Part shown: in pieces, positions 57,983 through 64,000 of the stretch
Numbering within the stretch: position 1 is the first letter of the stretch
Layout: every line of letters begins with the position of its first letter
DNA from: Corynebacterium breve
Lineage (GTDB): Bacteria; Actinomycetota; Actinomycetes; Mycobacteriales; Mycobacteriaceae
Reading direction: 5' to 3'
NCBI RefSeq assembly: GCF_030252165.1
Contig: NZ_CP126969.1
Location: 1,550,001-1,614,000, forward strand
DNA: 64,000 nucleotides
Made by a program: the position numbers and the translations under genes
The notes under the pieces: generated by a model
Seen by the model: only the letters and a program-made list of their open reading frames with translations
Told to the model about the DNA's origin: nothing
Databases searched by the model: none

Positions 57983-59575
57983 ATGACTACCCCACGTTTC
58001 TTGGAGGTCGAGGCGAAGTTTGCCATCGACGAAACTACGGCGGCTCCGGAGCTCACCACCCTGCCAGCAGTCGAGAAGATCGGCGAGACGGTTGAGCATC
58101 ATCTCTCCGCGATCTACTACGACACCGCTGATCTCCGGTTGACACGCTCGAAGATTACGCTGCGTCGTCGCACTGGTGGCAAGGATGACGGCTGGCACAT
58201 CAAGCTTCCTAGCGACCTTGGCCGCATCGAGCTTGCAGCGCCGCTGACCGAGCCGAGCCAGATCCCGGATGAGATTATGTCCAACATCCGCGCGATCGTT
58301 CGCACCGCACCATTGGAGCCGATCGCGCAGGTAGACAACCGTCGCGTCGAATCGATCCTGCTCAACGCTGACGATGCCCCGGTCGCGGAGTTCTGCGATG
58401 ACCATGTCACTGCGTGGTCGCTGCTCCCTGGTGGCGAGCGCACCTCGTGGCGTGAATGGGAGGTCGAGCTTGCTGGTGAGATGCCGGGCACCGAAGAAGG
58501 CACCGAGCTCATTCGCCAGGCCACCACGTACCTGATTGCGCAGGGAGCGCGCGTATCGTCGTCGCCAAGCAAGCTTGTTTCGGCATTGGGTCGCTCGCAG
58601 GAGAACGCTCCCCTGCCGCCGCACCTGGCCGGGATCCTGCTGCCGGAGGGTGATCCGGCGTTTGCTGTGGTCGAGGCACTGCGAGCGAACCGCGACTCCC
58701 TAATCAGCTGGGATCCGCGTGTGCGTCGCGACGAGTGGGACTCCGTGCACCAGATGCGCGTGGCCACTCGCGAGCTGCGTAGCCACCTCGAAACGTTTGA
58801 GGGCATCTTGGTTTCCGATGAGTTAGATTACATCGAAGACGAGCTCAAGGAACTTGCGCGCATTTTGGGTGAGGCACGCGATGCCGAGGTTGTCGAGGAG
58901 CGCTTCCACGACCTTCTCGATTCCGATGCAACCGGGCTTATCGACGACACCGCGGCCGCTCACATCAAGGACGACATGCGTGCGGAATATAACGAGGCGC
59001 ACGCACGAATCGTGGACACGCTGAACTCCGATCGCTATCTCGCGCTGCTTGACACGATCGATCAGTTGATCGCCCATCCACCGGTGGTTGACCCCACCGC
59101 TGAGGTTGCCGAGGGCGAGGAGTCAGGTGGCAAGCCGGCCAAGCCTTCCGAGGTCTTGTATGACCACCTCGCCGAGGCATACAAGAAGTTGATGAAGCGC
59201 CACCAACGAGTGGTGGATAACTACGGTGATCTGGAGCTACCGCTGCACCAGCGCGAGGACTACGTCCACGACATGCGCAAGACCGCGAAGAAATTGCGTT
59301 ATGCCGCCGAGGCCGTGGGCGAAGCATCCAAGAAGCTCAAGACCGGCAAGCTCGCGAGGTCGTGCAAGAGCCTGCAATCGCTGCTGGGTGACTTCCAAGA
59401 TGCCGTCACCGCGCGCGACCGCCTTGCAGATCTGGCACAGGATGCCCGCGAGCGCGGCGAGGACACCTTTGCCTACGGCATGCTATACCAGCGTGAAATG
59501 GACAACGCCGCCGCGGCCCTTGAGGGCTACGACGACGTTGTTGCCGATATCAAGCGCGGTTTTAAGAAGCTCTAG
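57983..59575 (+). CDS. CYTH and CHAD domain-containing protein
   Basis: 530 residues from ATG 57983 (MTTPRFLEVEAKFAI), preceded by AGGAAGG. The CYTH domain (about 1-200) opens with the ExExK-type motif EVEAKF and contains the TRSKITLRRRT and WHIKLP strands that bind triphosphate. The CHAD domain (about 240-530) is helical, with conserved His in VHQMRVATRELRSHLETF and VHDMRKTAKKLRYAAE. CYTH-CHAD proteins in actinobacteria bind or hydrolyse inorganic polyphosphate or triphosphate. It matches Rv2226 in position. Confidence 0.9.
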   Translation: MTTPRFLEVEAKFAIDETTAAPELTTLPAVEKIGETVEHHLSAIYYDTADLRLTRSKITLRRRTGGKDDGWHIKLPSDLGRIELAAPLTEPSQIPDEIMSNIRAIVRTAPLEPIAQVDNRRVESILLNADDAPVAEFCDDHVTAWSLLPGGERTSWREWEVELAGEMPGTEEGTELIRQATTYLIAQGARVSSSPSKLVSALGRSQENAPLPPHLAGILLPEGDPAFAVVEALRANRDSLISWDPRVRRDEWDSVHQMRVATRELRSHLETFEGILVSDELDYIEDELKELARILGEARDAEVVEERFHDLLDSDATGLIDDTAAAHIKDDMRAEYNEAHARIVDTLNSDRYLALLDTIDQLIAHPPVVDPTAEVAEGEESGGKPAKPSEVLYDHLAEAYKKLMKRHQRVVDNYGDLELPLHQREDYVHDMRKTAKKLRYAAEAVGEASKKLKTGKLARSCKSLQSLLGDFQDAVTARDRLADLAQDARERGEDTFAYGMLYQREMDNAAAALEGYDDVVADIKRGFKKL

Positions 59576-59781
59576 TTCTTCTCCCAGGCCGCAGGCTGGC
59601 CCCAGTCGTCGTCAGCCTCTTCTTGGGCCTCCGCCTGCTGGTTGCGTGCCTCGGCAATCTTGAGCGCGTCGCGGGCTTCCTGCTCCGTGTCGTACGGCCC
59701 CATGCGGTCATCCCAGCTGCCTTCCTTGCCCTGGGTCACTTCGCCGGTCTTTGGGTTGTAGAAGTACTTCTCGTCAGCCAT
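59572..59781 (-). CDS. Small conserved actinobacterial protein (MADEKYFYNP type)
   Basis: 69 residues from ATG 59781 after AAGGAGGC. It begins MADEKYFYNPKTGEVTQGKE and has the conserved SWDDRMGPYDTEQEARDALK, followed by an acidic tail. Relatives in mycobacteria and corynebacteria are sometimes mislabelled as methionine aminopeptidase, which this cannot be on size. A SPOR-like fold is possible. It overlaps the CYTH-CHAD gene's stop by four bases. Confidence 0.78.
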   Translation of the reverse strand: MADEKYFYNPKTGEVTQGKEGSWDDRMGPYDTEQEARDALKIAEARNQQAEAQEEADDDWGQPAAWEKN

Positions 59782-59846
59782 GATGCCTCCTTGATAGTTC
59801 CGGTTAGTGGCGCCCATGGTACCCGTGCGATTGCTATTGTGGGGCC

Positions 59847-61103
59847 ATGCCTATGTGGACTTCACCAGAAACCTCCCCTGCTGAGCGCATCGTAGCGATG
59901 CATCACGACATCACCGGAAACGCGCCAGTTCAAGTCGCTGATGCCCCGGCTACCTGGGTTGTCATCGGCGAAAACGTTGACCACTACGGTGGTGTGACCA
60001 TCGTGGGGCTGTCGTCGCTGCGTTCCGCTGCATGCTATTCGTTGCGTGACGACGACACCGTGCGCGTTACTTTCACAGCGCCAGGTGCCGAACAAGTCAC
60101 TGAGGAAACGACCCTTGCAGATGTGGCAGCGATCGCCCAAGCTCAGCACGCCGAATTCGACGAAGTCGGCGACATCCCTGAGCGCACCATGGCCACTCGT
60201 TTCGCGGGAATCGTACATACTCTGATTACCCGCCAGATGCTCTCGCGCGATACCTCCGGCATGGACATCACGATTGACTCCGACATTCCGTTGGGCATCG
60301 GTTTGGGTTCGATGTACGCAGCCGATGCCGCTCTTGCGTTGGCGCTGCAGGCCGACAATGAGGACTTGGACGAAGCTCCCCAACGCGCTCGCCTCGCCGA
60401 AGTATGCACCCAGGCCGTGGATCAGTTTTCCTCCATGCCGGTGCTGCGTGCGCGCCACACCGCGGTATTGCGAGGCATCCACGACACCGTTTCTGTGGTC
60501 GACTACGCCGACGATTCCGTCACCCAGGCGCCACACCCGAAGCGCGCAGGCGTGCGCATTTTTGCAGTGACCAAGGACATCGGCCATGCTGATGACTCCC
60601 AAGCCGAGTTGATTTCCACGCGCCGTGATTTCATCACCAATGCGTGCCAGAATTTCGGCACTGACTCTTTGCGGACCATTCCGGATGCCACTGTCCGCGT
60701 CATCGAGTGGTTGGAGGCAGTGCACCAGGTACATGGCGTCGAAGACACCCCTACGTTGGACGAGGCCAACCGCTGGCTTACCTTCTGCGAAAACGAGACA
60801 CTGCGTGCACTCGCAGCCGCCAAGGCATTGCGTTCCCGTCACACCAACGACTTGTTCGCCCTGCTCAACACCCCGGAGGACTTCCACGGTTTGGACACTC
60901 CCGACGAGCTTGTCCAGCTGCTCAACCTACGCGGAGCTGCGGCGGCTCGCCCTTCCGCAGCCGGAATGAGCCAAGCAGTCATCGCGTACGTGCCGGTGCC
61001 GAAGGCAGATAGCTTTGCCGCCGACCTCGCCGATGACGGATTCCACGTAATCGAGATCATGACGGGTGATGTGGCAGGGCTCAAGGATCAGCCCGAGGGC
61101 TGA
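59847..61103 (+). CDS. Divergent galactokinase-like GHMP protein
   Basis: 418 residues, the usual size of a galactokinase. The N-terminal motif is WVVIGENVDHYGG, in place of the galactokinase GEHTDYN type. The ATP-loop segment is SDIPLGIGLGSMYAADAALA, in place of PxGxGLSSSA. The C-terminal third motif is degenerate (LRGAAAARPSAAGMSQAVIAYVP). The fold and order of motifs fit a GHMP kinase, but the usual sugar-binding and ATP-loop serines are changed. It may be a kinase with another substrate or a non-catalytic relative. Corynebacteria keep a putative galactokinase at this position. The gene converges with the RNB gene. Confidence 0.72.
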   Translation: MPMWTSPETSPAERIVAMHHDITGNAPVQVADAPATWVVIGENVDHYGGVTIVGLSSLRSAACYSLRDDDTVRVTFTAPGAEQVTEETTLADVAAIAQAQHAEFDEVGDIPERTMATRFAGIVHTLITRQMLSRDTSGMDITIDSDIPLGIGLGSMYAADAALALALQADNEDLDEAPQRARLAEVCTQAVDQFSSMPVLRARHTAVLRGIHDTVSVVDYADDSVTQAPHPKRAGVRIFAVTKDIGHADDSQAELISTRRDFITNACQNFGTDSLRTIPDATVRVIEWLEAVHQVHGVEDTPTLDEANRWLTFCENETLRALAAAKALRSRHTNDLFALLNTPEDFHGLDTPDELVQLLNLRGAAAARPSAAGMSQAVIAYVPVPKADSFAADLADDGFHVIEIMTGDVAGLKDQPEG

Positions 61104-61113
61104 CATTGCTTGA

Positions 61114-62508
61114 TTAGTCTGCGGGCCAGGCGAACGTCACTTCACGAGTCTCCACATCCGCACGGATAAGTGACAACTTGGTCTCGATGCCTTCCTCTGG
61201 ATGTCCCAACGATTGGCCCAGCACCGGAGGATCGGAGATGAACACGCGTGCCACCGACTTCGTCGGGTCGGACTGCAAAATCACGCCATCGAAATTGTGC
61301 CCCACCCAGGGCTGCAGCACCGTGGCTTCCGTCAGATTCAAACATGCCTTGTCCACTGTGTTCGCCAATTGCGATGTCCGCCCCATCGACTTCACCACGG
61401 CTGCCGCGTCGTCTTTCACCCACTGTGGAACCTCATAGCCACCAGAGATCGCCAAGCAAACTTCTGAAGCGTAGCGGTCGATGAGTCGTCGTAAAGGCGC
61501 GGTGACGTGCGAGTAGTAGCCGCCGATCCCTGCGTGTACCTCAGCATCTTTGGACTCGAGATCGACATAGCCGGAGCCACGCAAAAGCTTCTGGGCTTCT
61601 CGCATGACTGCCATTCCGCGCGGGGTGTCCGAATCGATCTGGGCCAAGAACTGGCCGATGGGCATACTGTTTTGCTCGTAGCCAAGAGCGTTGACCTCAC
61701 GGCGGAACTCTGCTTCGGCCTCGCGCCCCGCAGGTCGGAGCGTGCGCAGGAAGCCGTGGCCTGCAGACTGCATCATCTGGCCCGCAGCCATGCCGGTGAG
61801 CAAGGAGATCTCGGAGTTGTAATCCATGATCGGATGCCGCGGCTCAATTTGCAGCTCATACTCGCCATCTTTGGTGTCTTCCACACGCACCGAGGGAAGT
61901 CGCAGGTTAATCGCGTCTCTGCGAAGCGACGACTCTTGGCGAAGCTTGCCTACCTCGGGAAGCAGCTCGATCGAAGGGTGGATTCTTCCTTGGTCTAGCT
62001 CAGCTTGCACGTGGTCATAGTCCAAGCGCGCAACGGAATGAATAGTGGCGCGTTCAACGGAAACGTCATCGATTTCGCCGTCGGCTGCGAGCTGGAAAGT
62101 CCACAGCACAGCAGGCCGATCCACGTCAGGCAGCAAAGATGCCGAGTCTTCTGACAGTTCCTCCGGATGCAATCGCGCAGGTTCATCTGGCAGGTAGATT
62201 GTTTGCCCGCGCACAATGGATTCGTCGCGAAGCAATGAGCCTGGCGCAACAAACGCCGCAACGTCGGCGATTGCGTACAACACACGATATCCGTCCCCCG
62301 AGCGCTCGATGAAGACAGCTTGATCAAGGTCTTTTGACCCCACGGGGTCGATGGTGACGAAAGGAACGTCGCGCGCGTCTCGGCGTGAGTCTGCGAACTG
62401 GTCGCGGGCGTTGGCGGCCGCTTCATGCAGCTCAGGGCTAAATGAAGTGGGGATCTTGAACTCTTTCGCGATTGGGCGAAAGTTCAGGGGCGCGGCATAC
62501 AACTTCAT
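61114..62508 (-). CDS. RNB-domain ribonuclease (RNase II/R family, short form)
   Basis: 464 residues from ATG 62508 (MKLYAAPLNFRPIAKE). The catalytic RNB domain is present. FVTIDPVGSKDLDQAVFI corresponds to the metal-binding Asp cluster; the last Asp of the usual DxDD is Gln. Also visible are LYAIADVAAFV, HSVARLDYDHVQAELD and HYSHVTAPLRR-type GYYSHVTAPLRRLIDRYA. The cold-shock and S1 domains of E. coli RNase II/R are absent or reduced. This short form is common in actinobacteria. Its start is 24 bases from the 3' end of the RNase P RNA gene, both on the minus strand. Confidence 0.86.
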   Translation of the reverse strand: MKLYAAPLNFRPIAKEFKIPTSFSPELHEAAANARDQFADSRRDARDVPFVTIDPVGSKDLDQAVFIERSGDGYRVLYAIADVAAFVAPGSLLRDESIVRGQTIYLPDEPARLHPEELSEDSASLLPDVDRPAVLWTFQLAADGEIDDVSVERATIHSVARLDYDHVQAELDQGRIHPSIELLPEVGKLRQESSLRRDAINLRLPSVRVEDTKDGEYELQIEPRHPIMDYNSEISLLTGMAAGQMMQSAGHGFLRTLRPAGREAEAEFRREVNALGYEQNSMPIGQFLAQIDSDTPRGMAVMREAQKLLRGSGYVDLESKDAEVHAGIGGYYSHVTAPLRRLIDRYASEVCLAISGGYEVPQWVKDDAAAVVKSMGRTSQLANTVDKACLNLTEATVLQPWVGHNFDGVILQSDPTKSVARVFISDPPVLGQSLGHPEEGIETKLSLIRADVETREVTFAWPAD

Positions 62509-62531
62509 AACAGGCCAGTATGCCAAAAAAT

Positions 62532-62942
<411 letters not shown>

Positions 62943-62973
62943 CCCAACTTTACGCTCTTTGCAGCGCATTTCC

Positions 62974-64000
62974 CTAATTAATCAGGTGTGCTGTCTCGTT
63001 CACACGACGTACTACGGCGCTCTCTGTATAAAACTCCACCACGCTTATCGATGCCAAGTCGAGGAAAAGCCGCGAAAAAGTCTCTGCGCTCGATGCCAAC
63101 CCTTGGCGGATAAAAGATTTCACTGGGGTGACGTGAGTGACTACCAGCACGGTTTTACCTGGGTAGCGTTCCTGTAGTTTTAGTCGCGCGCGGGTTACCC
63201 GCCGATGCATCGTTTGGATTGACTCCCCTCGCGGGGGTGCCTTGGCTGTGTTGCGCTGCCATTCCGCGTGCTCTTCTGGGTATCGCGCTACCGATTCCGC
63301 CATGGTCAGGCCATCGAAGACTCCAAAGTCCATCTCGCGCAGATCGTCCACAATCTCGACAGCTAGGCCGAGCGCCTCTGCGCAAAGGTGTGCCGTTTCC
63401 TGCGCACGAGTCATCGGCGAGGAAACGATGATGTCAATCTTTTCGGTCGCCGCGATCTGTGCAGCTGCTGCCCTCGCCTGCTCCTTGCCTGTTTCGGTGA
63501 GCACTGGGTCAGAGGATCCCGAGTAGCGGTGTTCTGCCGAATGCTCGGTCTGCCCGTGGCGCAAGAGCACAAACCTAGTCGGGCTTTCGTCCTTGCCGTA
63601 CCACTGACTATGGGTACCTACCTCGTGAGTAGGCGCATCGGTTGGGCCTGCTAAACGGGGTGCAGCCTGCGGTGCGGCATTGTCCTGCGCTGGAGAGTTG
63701 TACAGGCTGTACTTTTCGACGACACCTTGTGCGGTTCCCTTGGCGGCCTCATCCATCGCCAGGTTTGATAGCTCGTCTGCCTTTTTGTTTTTGGCTCGGG
63801 GCACCCACGTGTAGGTCACCGAATTGAGGTCCTGTGCGATCTTTTGAGCCTCAAGCGCAAGTTTTTGCATGTCAGGATGCTTGATCTTCCAGCGCCCTGA
63901 CATCTGCTCGACCACAAGCTTGGAGTCCATGTAGACATCTACGTCCGTGGCGCCTAGGTCACGGGCGCGCTCAAGCCCACGGACCAGCCCGTGGTATTCG
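62974..64000 (-). CDS. RNase HI / phosphoglycerate-mutase-like phosphatase fusion, 5' part missing
   Basis: The start lies beyond the right window edge; the frame is open through base 64000 and at least 341 residues are visible. The N-terminal part is the end of an RNase HI domain (EYHGLVRGLERARDLG; the catalytic Asp in VYMDSKLVVEQMSG; the C-terminal Asp in KNKKADELSNLA). A Pro/Ala linker follows, then a histidine-phosphatase domain with the catalytic LLRHGQTEHSAE motif, PMTRAQETAHL, and a C-terminal VVTHVTPVKSF. The layout matches Rv2228c, a fusion of RNase HI with a CobC/acid-phosphatase domain. It lies just upstream of rnpB on the same strand. Confidence 0.93.
   Translation of the reverse strand, partial: EYHGLVRGLERARDLGATDVDVYMDSKLVVEQMSGRWKIKHPDMQKLALEAQKIAQDLNSVTYTWVPRAKNKKADELSNLAMDEAAKGTAQGVVEKYSLYNSPAQDNAAPQAAPRLAGPTDAPTHEVGTHSQWYGKDESPTRFVLLRHGQTEHSAEHRYSGSSDPVLTETGKEQARAAAAQIAATEKIDIIVSSPMTRAQETAHLCAEALGLAVEIVDDLREMDFGVFDGLTMAESVARYPEEHAEWQRNTAKAPPRGESIQTMHRRVTRARLKLQERYPGKTVLVVTHVTPVKSFIRQGLASSAETFSRLFLDLASISVVEFYTESAVVRRVNETAHLIN

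Overview
This window is a stretch of chromosome from a Corynebacterium (Actinobacteria, Mycobacteriales). That rests on gene content and order. It carries an actinobacterial cytochrome bcc-aa3 supercomplex locus (qcrCAB with ctaE, ctaF and ctaC). It also has mannan/lipomannan enzymes (an MptA-type mannosyltransferase and a PimB-type mannosyltransferase), PknL with five PASTA repeats, LtsA-type asparagine synthase, the glnA/glnE/glnA2 group and two NlpC/P60 hydrolases. The order closely parallels the M. tuberculosis Rv2173-Rv2228c segment and the C. glutamicum cg2384-cg2450 segment, as I recall them. The species cannot be named from the sequence alone.

Layout. 1-4.9 kb: prenyl diphosphate synthase (5' end outside the window), mptA, an Rv2175c-type DNA-binding protein and pknL. 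4.9-13.3 kb, minus strand: aroG (class II DAHP synthase), RNase AS, a tiny membrane protein, an acyltransferase, plsC, glucokinase, pimB and two NlpC/P60 hydrolases. The second hydrolase follows a long leader that matches the ydaO/c-di-AMP riboswitch. 14.0-20.5 kb, minus strand: qcrB-qcrA-qcrC-ctaE and ctaF-ctaC. 20.9-27.9 kb: ltsA (split by a one-base frameshift), an A-type Fe-S carrier, a DUF3043 protein, a solitary cobT, ilvE and leucyl aminopeptidase. 27.95-28.36 kb: four and one third copies of a 93-bp tandem repeat, followed by an AbiEi/DUF559-like nuclease-fold protein. 29.9-38.4 kb: sucB, the glycine-cleavage genes gcvP-gcvT-gcvH, then lipB and lipA. The main lipoylated proteins therefore sit next to the enzymes that lipoylate them. 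38.5-43.1 kb: DUF4191 protein, AspT-type transporter, RDD protein, glnA.

43.1-53.5 kb is the most lineage-specific part. It holds a frameshifted LppP/LprE-type lipoprotein, a long cutinase-family protein with a damaged signal-peptide start, a NUDIX hydrolase, three consecutive membrane-anchored envelope proteins of unknown function, and a membrane-anchored trypsin-like protease with a 43-residue companion downstream of thrC. An MFS transporter and a small unknown protein complete it. 53.5-64 kb returns to conserved content: glnE, glnA2, a CYTH-CHAD protein, a small conserved protein, a divergent galactokinase-like protein, an RNB-family ribonuclease, the RNase P RNA and an RNase HI/phosphatase fusion cut by the window end.

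Most notable points: the c-di-AMP riboswitch on a peptidoglycan hydrolase; three separate single-base frameshifts (ltsA, lipoprotein, cutinase), which are either real lesions or sequence errors; the 93-bp dyad-containing repeat array; and the envelope-protein/protease cluster, which is the best candidate here for an undescribed system.
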